64,000 bases of DNA from Bryoerythrophyllum caledonicum (Eukaryota; Streptophyta; Bryopsida; Pottiales; Pottiaceae): the NCBI GenBank assembly GCA_963971425.1, contig OZ020519.1, positions 4,232,028-4,296,027 on the forward strand, read 5' to 3'. Both the position numbers and the translations under genes were made by a program. Numbering within the stretch: position 1 is the first letter of the stretch; each line of letters opens with the position of its first letter. A model generated the notes under the pieces. The model saw nothing but the letters and a program-made list of their open reading frames with translations. It searched no databases and had not been told where the DNA came from. Below, piece after piece: positions 21,491-31,905 of the stretch.

Positions 21491-24400
21491 ATGTTTGGCG
21501 GTGTGTCTTCAATTTGTCTTGGTTTTACTCTTCCTTTGATGGCTTTCATGGCTTCGATGGTGGCTTGCATGGAGTTTTGAATGCTCTCCATTTGTGCAAC
21601 AAGTTCTTCGTGGAGCTTATCCGTGTATTCTCTATTCTCAATCCTCATCTTCTTGTTGTTCTCTTCCAATGCATCTTCTAGGTCCTTCTTCGTGACGTTG
21701 GTGTTGGTGGAGGTGGGGGTGTCTTGTATCTTGAATGTCGCAACGGTGTTGACCATGGCGGTGTTGATGTCATTGAACCCAAAACCCTCCACTTGTTCTT
21801 GGGTTGGAGGATCTACTCCTTCTAAACTCCTTCGGTGTGGGGCAAAGTCCACGTGATTCTCACCAATTTTGATTGTCTTCTTCACAAACTTCCTATACAC
21901 GATAGGGTTAGAACATTCCACATTTGCACTCCCATTATGCCTTTCACCATTCTCTTTGTGGAACCATATGTTCTTGGTGTTGTCAATTCCTAGAACTTTG
22001 TGGATAGCATTAGTGGTATCAACAATACTCATGAGAATAGGCAATGGGGATAAGGTGAGAGTGAGGGCATCCTTTTTTGCCTTTGCTTCGGGTGTCATAC
22101 GGCCCCCGGTGAAGGTTTTCTTCGCTTGAAGGACTTCGTGTTGGGTTGTAACGTGTTGGAGTTGGATCTTCAAGGCTTGTTGCGGGGTGGTGGTGGAGAC
22201 GAAGGCGTAGGGATCACTTGTAACCTTTTGCACACCGGTGATTTCGAATTCTTGACCTCGGTTGAAACTATTGTGGAGGATGTCCACAAAAAGTTGGTGT
22301 GCCGGGATACCTGCCAAGGAGTCACTTCTAATGCGCACGGAGAGGTTAGTAGAGTTAGCCGTATGATGGTATGTTTTGCATACCTTACCAATGATCTTGT
22401 GATTATCTAACACAAGTATGAAAGGCCTAAGGCCTTTGAGCAACATGAGACCATCCGTGTCGGGGTTGAGTAGGTGTAGTTTAAACATACCCGTCCATAC
22501 TCCCTTTTGACCCCCTCGTTTTACGCTATGACATTGAATGTAGATTGGGTCAATTAAGTTCGTGCCTAGTTTGATGTCTATTTGTTCTAGTCTTCTAGTT
22601 ATTATTTTGTATACATCATCATGCAACATAAGGTTGGTGGGGGGTTCGAAAAAGATCGCAATATGAAAGTCCAAGGCCAAACCTGTGGCCTCGTTGATCT
22701 TGATGTCTTGTGGGATTTGAGTGATGTTGTAGTGTTGCTCTTGTGCTCCTCTCCTCTTGCATGGGTATAGGAGTTGGGGGATGCGCGGGAATGCCTCACT
22801 AGCCTCCATTGCTTCTTCCGCTTCGTTGGCTTTGAAACCTCTGGCCATCTTGTCTTCTGTGGTTTCATCGCTCGTAGGGGCTTCCACTCCTTCTTCTACC
22901 GCAATGCGCTCCATGACTTCAAATCCTAGCCATAGATTTAGGTCTGAAATTAGTGGTAGTGGTTTAGTGGACTTACCTTTGTCTTCTTGGGTGTTCTTAC
23001 TCTTCTTGCTGCTGCCGGTCTCTTCCATATTTTTCCTCGAACCTTTCTCTTTTGGGGCAGCTACTTTATGCAACGTCACATCGTCCACATCCATTGCCTC
23101 ATCAAATATGATGCCTCTTCTGCTACTCATGATTAGATTATGCTTTGGATTTAAAAGGATTTGAATGAGAGTGAAGGGACTTACCTGGAGTCGTGAAGGA
23201 GGGTCGATGTGTACTTGATGTGACTTGATGTGATCTACAGCACATGCATGTTGCTCGTCTTTGGCGGCCTTGTATGATGGCTTGAGCTGTCTGCACCAAT
23301 CGTGAGTTATAAAGTGGGTTGCTTGGGTTGGGGTGAGACTTACCTTTCTCCCTACGAGGGCCTCCCTTTCGCTTGCTGTCTTCAGACTCTCTTCTCGCTT
23401 CGAGGATCTTGTTCTTCTCACTGGGGAGCTCTCGCCTTTCTCCTTCTTACCCCCTGCGAGGGCTTCCTCCTTGTCTTCTGTTCGCGAGCTCGCGTTTCTC
23501 TCCCGGGGCCCTGCTGCTCTTCTCGCTGTTTTCCTTGCTCTTCTTCTCTCTGTGATCTTCGCGTCCTCTGCCTTTGCTCTTCTTGTGAGGGTCCTTCTTT
23601 CTCTTGTTGTCGTCACGTCCTCCGCCTTCGCTCTTCTTGGGAGGGTCCTTCCTACACTTGCTGCCGTCAGTCTGTGGCTTCTCCTTAGTGGCCTTGTTCT
23701 CCGTATCAATGTTCTTGTGTCGTCCTCCTTCTCTGTCCCTACGAGGGCCTCCCTTTCACCTGCCGCCTTGAAATATTCGTCTTGCTTCAGCAGCCCTTCT
23801 TTGCGCGTTGGAGTTTCCTTCGCGTCTTCCGATCCTTGACCTGCAACTTTTGTTAGTGTTTCTGACCTGTTGTTTGCCTGGTTGCGTCTCGGGTTGTTGT
23901 CCTGCTGTCCTTCTCGCGGGCGTGAATTCTTGTGTGTCGATATTGTGTGGTCGCTGCTCCTGCGTCTTCTTGCAGTTTCTTGTATTTCTGTACTTCGGCG
24001 GAATTGTTGTTTGTGCCCCTCGTCTGAGGGTGTCCAATCTCCGGTTGCCTTTGTACTTGTGTCTCTTGCTCCTGTAGATTGCTGGTTAGTAACGGTGTTA
24101 GATGTATACTTACCTTTGTATTCTTGGTTTCTTCGGTTGAGTATGTAGTCCTCTTGTGTTTCTTGTATTGGTTGATGTAAATCTTCTGTTTTCGTGCGAT
24201 GTCGATGATGAGGGGCGGTGGAGCAGTTGTCCTGTTCGCCTGTCGGGGGGGCAGTTCTCTGTGAGTTGTTGGAGGGTGCCTTCGGTTCGATTGTTGGTGT
24301 CGTGTGTCGTGTGTCGTGTGTCGTTGGTGTCGTGTGTCGAGGGGGCCTGTCTTGTTGTGTTGAGTAGGGTCTCTGTCTTCGTGCTTGAATTTTAGGTCTT

Positions 24401-24801
24401 GGGCTGGTGTAGCTCGGAAGTTGGAGTTGATGGTTCCGGGTGTGGAGTCGCTGGGTTTGGGTTACCTGGAGGAGGTTGAGGTTTTGATCTTGGGCTGTGC
24501 GCTCTTGTCTTCTGGAGGAGGTCACTTCGTGGTCTTGTGCGGCTGGGCCTCGAAGGGGGTTACTGTTGTGGTCGCGTCTGCTGTAGTCGAGTCTGTAGAA
24601 GTGGGTTTGCGTTTGTGTGGTACTCCTGGTTTTCTGGTAGTTGTCGCCTTGTCTTCCCTTCACCTGTGCATGTCTGTAGCGGCAGTTGTATGCTTCTTTG
24701 GTGCTAGGTCTGAGGCTTCGGTGTTGTTGATTCTTCAATGTCTGGTGTCTTCTATGTCGTAGAGTCTTGTTTAGTTTTCTTGAGTGCTCTGTTAGGGTCA
24801 C
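21487..24801 (-). CDS. LINE ORF1 protein (gag-like, coiled coil)
   Basis: Open frame of 1104 codons. The first ~557 codons are Arg/Thr/Ser/Glu-rich with repeated modules such as EREALVG, RRTR and RRAKAEDV; the reliable domain may begin at the ATG at 23130 (MSSRRGIIFDEAMDVDD). After it come a charged linker, a folded-looking region (about residues 700-1000, without a motif I can name), and a C-terminal coiled coil (DLEDALEENNKKMRIENREYTDKLHEEL). By position it should be the nucleic-acid-binding partner of the retrotransposition particle (inference). The stop overlaps the ORF2 frame: ATG TGA at 21492-21487, with ORF2 in the -1 frame. Several strong splice-donor-like AG/GTAAGT sites lie in the sense strand (near 22976, 23184, 23340, 24113, 25190), so the N-terminal half could be partly spliced leader. 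Confidence 0.75.
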   Translation of the reverse strand: MTLTEHSRKLNKTLRHRRHQTLKNQQHRSLRPSTKEAYNCRYRHAQVKGRQGDNYQKTRSTTQTQTHFYRLDYSRRDHNSNPLRGPAAQDHEVTSSRRQERTAQDQNLNLLQVTQTQRLHTRNHQLQLPSYTSPRPKIQARRQRPYSTQQDRPPRHTTPTTHDTRHTTPTIEPKAPSNNSQRTAPPTGEQDNCSTAPHHRHRTKTEDLHQPIQETQEDYILNRRNQEYKGKYTSNTVTNQQSTGARDTSTKATGDWTPSDEGHKQQFRRSTEIQETARRRRSSDHTISTHKNSRPREGQQDNNPRRNQANNRSETLTKVAGQGSEDAKETPTRKEGLLKQDEYFKAAGEREALVGTEKEDDTRTLIRRTRPLRRSHRLTAASVGRTLPRRAKAEDVTTTRERRTLTRRAKAEDAKITERRRARKTARRAAGPRERNASSRTEDKEEALAGGKKEKGESSPVRRTRSSKREESLKTASEREALVGRKVSLTPTQATHFITHDWCRQLKPSYKAAKDEQHACAVDHIKSHQVHIDPPSRLQVSPFTLIQILLNPKHNLIMSSRRGIIFDEAMDVDDVTLHKVAAPKEKGSRKNMEETGSSKKSKNTQEDKGKSTKPLPLISDLNLWLGFEVMERIAVEEGVEAPTSDETTEDKMARGFKANEAEEAMEASEAFPRIPQLLYPCKRRGAQEQHYNITQIPQDIKINEATGLALDFHIAIFFEPPTNLMLHDDVYKIITRRLEQIDIKLGTNLIDPIYIQCHSVKRGGQKGVWTGMFKLHLLNPDTDGLMLLKGLRPFILVLDNHKIIGKVCKTYHHTANSTNLSVRIRSDSLAGIPAHQLFVDILHNSFNRGQEFEITGVQKVTSDPYAFVSTTTPQQALKIQLQHVTTQHEVLQAKKTFTGGRMTPEAKAKKDALTLTLSPLPILMSIVDTTNAIHKVLGIDNTKNIWFHKENGERHNGSANVECSNPIVYRKFVKKTIKIGENHVDFAPHRRSLEGVDPPTQEQVEGFGFNDINTAMVNTVATFKIQDTPTSTNTNVTKKDLEDALEENNKKMRIENREYTDKLHEELVAQMESIQNSMQATIEAMKAIKGRVKPRQIEDTPPNM

Positions 24802-25853
24802 TCCTCCTATATTAAATCCGTCGCGCCTGTTAAGGGTGTCGATATATTCGTAAGTAATAATAATTACTTGTGTCTTCCTTTGGTCTTCTGCAGCAGCCCT
24901 TGTGGTTCTGACTTGAGTTTCGGCCCTTGTCTTGTGCTTGTTTTGATGTTGTGTACTCTTCCTTGTGCAGGTGCGGTTGGATCTGTGGCATGTGAACCAA
25001 GAACTACCACAGACAATATGGAGGGAACAATAGAGATTGGGGAGAGGGTGGTAGAATGTGACCTGTAATCTGGTGTAGCTTTGTATGGACTTCGTGCTAC
25101 CACTTCATACTTGTAAATCTTGAAATACTGCAAAGTTAATACTAAGTGGGGTAGGGTTTGAGCAATATTGGGCTAAGTGAGAGCTTACCTGGGTGTGTGT
25201 GCTTTGTATGCCTGGTGTCTTTGACTTGTCTTGTTTGAGTTCCTTTGCTTGGTGCAGTCCGGTCTTCTTCTTCTGTTGTGTAGTTCTGAAGGCACAATCT
25301 AAGCAAGTATTGCAGTCTCTTGTAATGATAAGAATTTCTATAGATGCTGAAATGTAAAAGCAAATGAATGAGAAGAGTTTAGGTATAGCCTGTAGAGGTG
25401 GCTGATCGTTGCTGGCCTGCGGTGTAGTGGTGTTCTTGACAGCAATCTTGAATTGTTGAGTGTGTGGATCTTGCGAGAGGAGAGTTAATGGGGGTTTTCT
25501 GCAGATCTAAGCTTCCTAGTCTAGATCCGGGTGGCTAGAGTTTGTGAGTGATGTAGTAAGTAAGATCTATGCACCAACACTAAGCAACTGCTCGCTATCA
25601 GGATGCACTTTCTACATAGATCTCGACTATACTCCCTCGTTCAGCAGCTCACACCCTCCAGATCTCGACGTTTGAGCCTATTCCAACAACTATCTGCATC
25701 TTGGGAAAACCCCCTCTCCTAGATCTAAGACATACAAGGGCTCCCACCGAGTTCAGCCACTTCTCGATGCTTGCAGTCTTCTCCCTAGGAGCTAAGTCCC
25801 ACCTCTCCCTCACCACAAATCTCGGAGCTCCTTACTCAGCCATGTTAATTTCT

Positions 25854-25864
25854 AGCAACCAAAC
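25854..25864. repeat. Right target-site duplication of LINE
   Basis: AGCAACCAAAC, identical to 11876-11886; it marks the 5' end of the minus-strand LINE at 25853. Confidence 0.75.
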
Positions 25865-27093
25865 CAAAAACAATCGCAATGCATCAAACACACAACCCTA
25901 TCACAATTAAATTCCAATCCAAATGAGAGTAAGATTGCACCAAAAAACGCTTAAATATCCAACCTCAATTTTCTACCCTCAAAAAACACCAAATCTCAGA
26001 ATTCCGAAAAGATGCGCTTCTCTTCTTAGGTTCTATTTCTCTGGTTTTATTGTTTATTAAATTGGAAGATTTCATCTTAAACATTTGGTTGATCGTGAGC
26101 AAAGAGTGTTCATTTGCTCTAAATTTCTTCTTCAAGCGTGTGTAAGAACCTTATGGTTTGTATTAGAGGAGAGTGAGTTGCCAAAGGAGGATCTCTTATG
26201 AGTTTGGCACACCTCTAATGTGTGCAAGTCGAGAGGATGTGGACTTGAGAGTGAGGTTTAATGTTGTTCGTGTCTATCTGAATGGGATCAAAAAATGTGT
26301 TTTGTTGCAAGTACATAGGTGAAACCCAACAAAACCAAAATGCAACAACTTCCACCCTCCACATCTCTGCAACAAATGTCACTTTAACATTGTATAATTG
26401 GGAAATTCTAGAACTTTTGAAGGTATACACCCCGCTACAACAAAAAATTCTCAAAGAAAATATGAAGGGGATGCATATAGAAAACTTCAAATTTAAAGCA
26501 AACAACACTTTGAAGAACCAAGGTATATCAAAGTAGAGGAAGGAAAAACAGATATTCTTATATATATAGGAAAGCAAAAAACAACCAAAGTACACAAAAT
26601 TGAAGAGGGAATAAAAGAGTGATTCTTAGATTTATAATAGTCTCACAATATCAAATTGCACACCTAAATGTGACGAATCAAATATCTAATCAAACAGAAG
26701 CAAATCCGAACTTTCACTTTTTAAATTCTTCCGGATGTTTTGCCTTGTGTGTCTCAAATCCCCTCAGAAGTTCATCTCAACGGTTAGAATGTGCAGGCGG
26801 TCCCTCGATTGCCACAAATATGTTCCCATCTCTACTTTCACAACATTTGGTGATCTCAACTCATGACAGGCTCAGGAAGCGATTGGTGACAACGGGCAAA
26901 TAGTACAAGCCATATGTTTGTACCTGGAATCATGTAGGAAACTTAAGATTTTGTGCGTGCAATCTTGCAAGAGCCTTCAAATGGTGTGAGTAAGGAAGGA
27001 CTTGAATGCTCTACCAATGGTTTGTGGTCCCCCTGTAGGACCTAATGGAAAAAATATCAAGTCCGCTTAGGAAGCAATTCAGCTCGACTAGAG
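25865..27093. other. AT-rich region, no gene seen
   Basis: Short ORFs on both strands, including an opposing pair at 26215-26595 and 26282-26536, lack recognisable motifs. I see no RNA gene, inverted repeat or promoter that I can defend. Confidence 0.4.
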
Positions 27094-29176
27094 TTAATTG
27101 TGACATCCAAATTGATAAGGAAACCCAAAAACGTTTAGAAGGCAAAATGTTGGACTAGAAACAACATCTCCGCTTGACACAAGGACCATGATTTCCACAC
27201 ACCTATCATCTGTAAGTGGCACGAAACCAGGAGCGGAAACCACATTATTATTAGGTAGAAGTTGAATGTTGAGGGCACATCTCATTGCTTCTTGACAAGC
27301 TCAAGATGCATCTCCAAAGGTGCTTGCTGCATGAGAGGAATCTCTTACCAATGTAGTGGCTTTATCGACCTCTTGGTTGGACTCGCTCTCCGAGCACACT
27401 AAGTCGTTGGTTGTTGTCATTTCTTCTTCACAAACCTCAGAGGATTGCACTGGAAAGTTGGGGTCAATGAAGACATCGGGCTCGTCGTCACTGTCCTTCA
27501 AAGCTAGTTGATTACCTTTCTGAGTTCTCTTGAATGGGTCCTTCTTAAAATCGATTGCATATCCATTTGGCACGAAGTCATTCCATTTTAGCGTCAATGC
27601 AAATCAAGTTATCCCTTTGTAGATGTTGTTGTCTGCAGAGTTGTGAAGGACAAACATTTTAAGCAAGTTCATTTGTACATAGCCAAATCATAAATTAGCT
27701 CGTGACAAGTTTAAAAACATTACAATCCATTGAAAATATTTTCTAGCATGGACTTGAACATTCAGCTTGAATCGAGTTGAATAACAAACGATTAAAAGGA
27801 TTGCGTTAAAGGCATAGAAATTATATAATTAGCTTGATTTGAACTAATTGCACATTTCTCGCAAAAGACGCGAGAAAACTACATACACTACAGGGTTATT
27901 CAACTCAAGCCGAGCTAAATCAACAAAACTTACCAGTTGTAAGAACCTTCAATCCCGCAAATGCTAAGAACACAACGTCTTCAGGCTTCATACACAGGCC
28001 TAATGCCCAAAAGTAGAACTCTAGTCGGAATTCGACTTATCGTTTTGGAATTTCAACTTTTGGTACTTCCGCGTCTTGGTGTACATTGGATCATTGGGGG
28101 CATCAAAGACCTTGAAAAATTACAAAGAACACGACACAATTTTTTTTTCTAGAAAAAATAGAGCCACTAGGTCCTTCGCCACATGACTCAGTGTTGGGTG
28201 GTCATCCAAGCATTCATTCTTGGCTGGAATATAGGATGACCAAATTAGGATGTACTCCTCGTCCATCATTGGACTCTCGGCAAATGAAAACATCTGCATA
28301 TTCGCATCCTCGTTTCCACAAATCCAAGGCCAAATGTGAGAATCAGTCATGTGAGGCGAGTTCTGGGAAGACATAATCTTCATAAACTCTTCGAAGTACG
28401 GCTTTGTGACTGATGACTTCTCCTTCTTCTTGTCCCCTAGAAGAGACACTCTAAAAGTCCATTATTCCAAGTCGCAGCGACTCGCCATCAACGGCCCAGG
28501 AATCATAGGGCCAATGACCAATCTAATTGTCCTTCACGTTGTATCGGCGGAAGAAGGCAGATCCAATTGGCCGCTCAATCTCGAGGCGCTTCTTCAATAA
28601 AATCTTGAAAAATGCTTTTGAATATGGCAAAAGCTCCTGCGTTGTCTTGTTCTTGCTTTGAAGAAGCTTCACCTCTATGAAAAAGGCTTTCCGAAGCTGC
28701 TCTAGTAGTGTCTGCATGGTGGTTGATGAGACCTTGAACTTGCACTAGAAGTCCTTCCACTTGGATGGCTGGAATTTGCCTTCCTTGTCGAAAAAGGCAA
28801 ACTCGGGTCTCAACTTCTGCAGCTCTCTTTGGACAAACTATTTGTTCTTACGCCGCTCCATCTACTCCTGCGCGGTATAGCACTTGTCGAGGACGGCATA
28901 GGGTGTCTTCATGACGACCTTTGGGTAAAGCCAAGGCTACTTCTTGTCAATCCAGTGAAGCATGTGCTTGATCATATGCATATGATCATACTCACTTAAG
29001 TTCTCCAACCACTTGAAGAAGTGCCTCGCAAATATGCCATTGTTGGCAGGCTGCCAAGGTGACATTGCCTTGTATGTTGAAAAGTCCAAAGAGTGGAGGC
29101 CGATGATACCAAGACAAGCTATACCAACTAAGGCATCTTTGGCATACTCATAGAATATACTTCCACTACCGCTCAT
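27094..29176 (-). pseudogene. Decayed protein-coding region of unknown family
   Basis: On the minus strand successive frames read like one eroded protein. 29176-28523 lies in one frame (MSGSGSIFYEYAKDALVGIACLGIIG..., FARHFFKWLENLSEYDHMHMIKHMLHWIDKK, ELQKLRPEFAFFDKEGKFQPSKWKDF, RKAFFIEVKLLQSKNKTTQELLPY) with several stops. It then shifts frame near 28480 and continues to 27094 (FEEFMKIMSSQNSPHMTDSHIWPWICGNED, MTLKWNDFVPNGYAIDFKKDP). The sequence is charged, with Trp/Phe-containing blocks and no obvious low complexity. I do not recognise the family; it could be a transposon-borne ORF or an inactivated plant gene. Confidence 0.45.
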
Positions 29177-31679
29177 GATTAGCTGCCAATCGGTTGCGCA
29201 AACGTCAATGCCTTATATAATAACAACAATTCTACCAGTGCTATGTACATGGAATTGTCTATGAACATTCAGCTTCATATGCCTTCTAAAAATTAGTGAG
29301 GTGGCAAAGGTCCAAAGTACATGTGCATTCACAAATCGTTTATCTTTTGTGCTGTGAAATTTTGGACACAACTTCTAAAACAGTAGGCGCTGCCCGCAAC
29401 AGAGTTTATAGATTGATTACACTTAAGAATGGCGTTCTTGGTTGTACTTACTTCTCAAGTGTTCCTAGATGAAGTATCGTACGAGCGAGGCCTCTCACCA
29501 AGAGGTAGGTTTCTCATCTCCATCACGGAAATGAATGTGTCAGGTTGGTGGTGATGAAAACGACTGACGCCAGTAATAAATACCTGCTGAACCGCCAGGA
29601 TTTGATACAATACCTCCATTTGTTAGGGGCTTATGATTCTACATATGTCCTCAAAACTTGAACGGCAAGGTGAGTGTCTCCAAAGTGTCTTGTGCACAAG
29701 TGGAGTCCACTAATTCTATAGAAAGTAGCCACATGATTGGAGATGTTATTCCATATGTTGCACCTGAAGTGACAACGAACCGCACTATAGCTATGACCAA
29801 TATTGGAAGAGAACTTGTTTTAAGAAGGCCAACACAAAGTTTTGGTGGTGTATTCAACAGTTTTCAGAATGTTCACTTGGACATCATGAATATCAAAGAC
29901 TTCAAAGAGTTTTGGGGCATCTTGAACAACAATGATTCTACGTGAATCATTTGTAAACTATTTTTTTTAAATACCTAAAAATGGTTTGCTAATACACATA
30001 GTTTGGAAAAAAGTGTTGTGAATACTTAAAAAATGTATGCACCAATTCATGTCCTCTATGCATCAGTTCATATGCATCAATTCATGTATATGCATACATT
30101 GTGTGCACTAGTGGTAGGTCATTGTATTATTCAGGTTGGTTGTTGTACTTAATAGGGAAGTCGTTGTATTGGTCAAGTAGGTCGTTGTATTCGTCAGTGC
30201 AATGATTGAATTTTCAGGATGGTAGTTGACGTGGCTAATACCGCAAGTTAATGACTAGCTCTAAGCCAATCGGAAGCGTCCAAGCCACCTGGCAGACCGC
30301 TACGCAGTCCGTAGTTTCCTCTAAAAAAACCTCGGATCTCTTTATTTCATGTAGACAAATGCCACAGAGGGTGGGCTAGGGGTAGGCCTCTTTTTCTGCC
30401 TTTTTTAATTTTGGGGGTTGAGAAGCTTTTTTGGAGTTTTTTTTGGTTTATGAGTGATGTTGGGCCTATTTTGAAAGTTTCAGAGGAGGTTTCTAGTCTT
30501 TTGCAGACTGGGGTTCGGGATGGCGACAGTCTCGACGGCACCTTGAGCACCATCGAGGTTGGGTGGCAGACGAATTCTCGCCTACACGCCCGCGACACAC
30601 CTTTGGCGCCGCACTTGGTCGCGACGCATACGACCGCTCAAGGTGCTCCGACCTGGAGTTCCTAGAATTCGTGCAGCGCAACCGCAGGTGAATCCTCGTG
30701 GGTGTCATGTCGTATTACCTACACTAGTTTGGAGGCAGAGGCGGAGGTGGAAGTGGAGGTTTTCTACGCATATGATGTGTGGTGGTTGTACTTAGGTACG
30801 AGTCGGCGTCTCTCTTTGGCGGGAGGTTGTGGGGGCACTTGAGCTTGGTGTAGTGGGGCGGAAAGGTCGTGTTCGTCCAACGAGAAAGATGTGCGCACAA
30901 TTTCGGGAGTAGGGTGGGCTCGTGTGCATTTGTTTTGGTCGGGTACCCTCGCGCGGCGTATCTCTCCTTTGCAAATGGGTCAGCTCGGAAGTATTACTAG
31001 GCCGAACCTCCGGTTTTGAAGAAGAAGCGGATCGTGAGCGACGCGCGGTGCTATGACATTAGTCTACAGCAGGGGCGATTTGTCAATTGAGGACTTATTT
31101 CTACTTTGGTAGCCTTGTCTGTGTAGCGGACAAGTAGTTGAAAGCCAGGGATTTTGAGGAGTTTGCTTCTCATTGGTTTCTTGTTGACATCGAAAGTTCA
31201 TGTACTATAAGTGAAGGATCAGTTTTATTAGATATCGATAAATGAAATGATGGCATTTGGAGCTATGTATTACTGTACTTGAAGGTGGTTTTCAAGTGGC
31301 TACTTATGATACATCCAATAGAACCTACTGTAGCATGGTCCATGATGACATTAGTTTTAGAACAGGGCAGCTTACAAATGACAGATTTTGGTAACCAAAC
31401 GCCTCGCTTTCTCCTTCGTTTCTCGTGCATGTGTCCAGTCCAGACATGGGAAAGTAAAATCAAAACCATATATGCCTTCAACCTAAAGCGAGCTGAAAGC
31501 ATCGTGAAGATGTAATGAACACTATTTCTCAAGAGAATTGTGGCGTACGTGCAGCTCGATTGCTGTAAGTTTGAGCTACTTGGAATATATATCGGGGGCC
31601 CTTATAACCACTGCAAAACTTTACGAAATCAAGGGTTCGAGTAGGTCAAGTTGAAGGGCGGAGTTGCAAGTTCCGTTTT
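29177..31679. other. Mixed-composition region, no gene recognised
   Basis: Includes an unassigned 95-codon frame at 29658-29945 (plus) and a GC-richer island at 30480-31080 with overlapping ORFs on both strands but no family motifs. A run of GTCGTTGTATT-like repeats occurs near 30115-30200. Nothing further can be supported. Confidence 0.35.
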
Positions 31680-31727
31680 GTTCCATATCGTTGGTACTAT
31701 GTGTGCATGTCCCGGTCTACATATACC
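31680..31727 (+). promoter_or_regulatory. Plant-type snRNA promoter (USE-like plus TATA)
   Basis: GTTCCATATCG at 31680-31690 matches 9 of 11 positions of the plant snRNA upstream sequence element RTCCCACATCG. A TATA-like ATATACC follows at 31721-31727, 30 bases downstream and about 26 bases before the U1-like 5' end. In plants a longer USE-TATA spacing (about 33-34) marks Pol II snRNA genes and a shorter one (about 24) Pol III (family knowledge); this fits Pol II better. Confidence 0.75.
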
Positions 31728-31746
31728 TTGGCGAGTGTCGGTCTCC

Positions 31747-31905
31747 ACACTTACCTGGGCGGGGTCGATCCATGACCACCAAGGTGGATGGCCTAGGGCG
31801 ACCATCTCCATTGCACTGCGGACATGGGAGCTCTAGTATCTTCCTACGTAGATCGTATCCATCGATGACGCATCCGCGGGGTCTGAAATTATGTCATGTG
31901 TGAAA
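31747..31905 (+). ncRNA. U1: U1 spliceosomal snRNA-like gene
   Basis: The 5' end ACACTTACCTG keeps the ACTTACCTG that pairs with 5' splice sites; only base 2 differs from canonical ATACTTACCTG. Stem-loop I reads CCATGACCACCAAGGTGG (canonical loop with two substitutions, in the U1-70K-binding loop). GGCCTAGGG follows, as in plant U1, then stem-loop II with the U1A-binding-type loop ATTGCACTGC closed by CATCTCC and GGACATG (6 of 7 pairs). Beyond stem II similarity fades; AAATTATGT near 31887 could be an imperfect Sm site, and no strong terminal stem is evident. The 3' end is therefore approximate (canonical length ~160-165). With a recognisable promoter it may be a working variant, but a 3'-diverged pseudogene is possible. 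Confidence 0.85.

Larger units (their letters stand above)
11887..25853 (-). mobile_element. Giant 2A-bearing non-LTR retrotransposon (LINE), apparently intact
   Basis: About 13.97 kb, bounded by an 11-bp direct repeat. In sense (minus) order it has a ~1.05-kb 5' leader (25853-24802), ORF1 (24801-21487), ORF2 (21490-12131), and a ~245-bp 3' tail ending in a perfect hairpin and TTCTTCTTCTA with no poly(A). ORF2 has AP-endonuclease, reverse-transcriptase, RNase H and C-terminal Cys/His segments. Both main frames are open over their full length, so the copy looks young. Most LINEs I know are 4-8 kb, so this is unusually long. The excess lies in a large ORF1, an internal ORF2 duplication, AC-rich low-complexity DNA between ORF1 and the first 2A, and a long region between the RT and RNase H. 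The sense strand of ORF2 is strongly A/C-rich and G-poor. Clade assignment would need an RT phylogeny. Confidence 0.9.

Noticed and set aside
30480-31080. GC-rich island as a gene
   Set aside because: Overlapping ORFs on both strands, no recognisable domain, no convincing splice structure.
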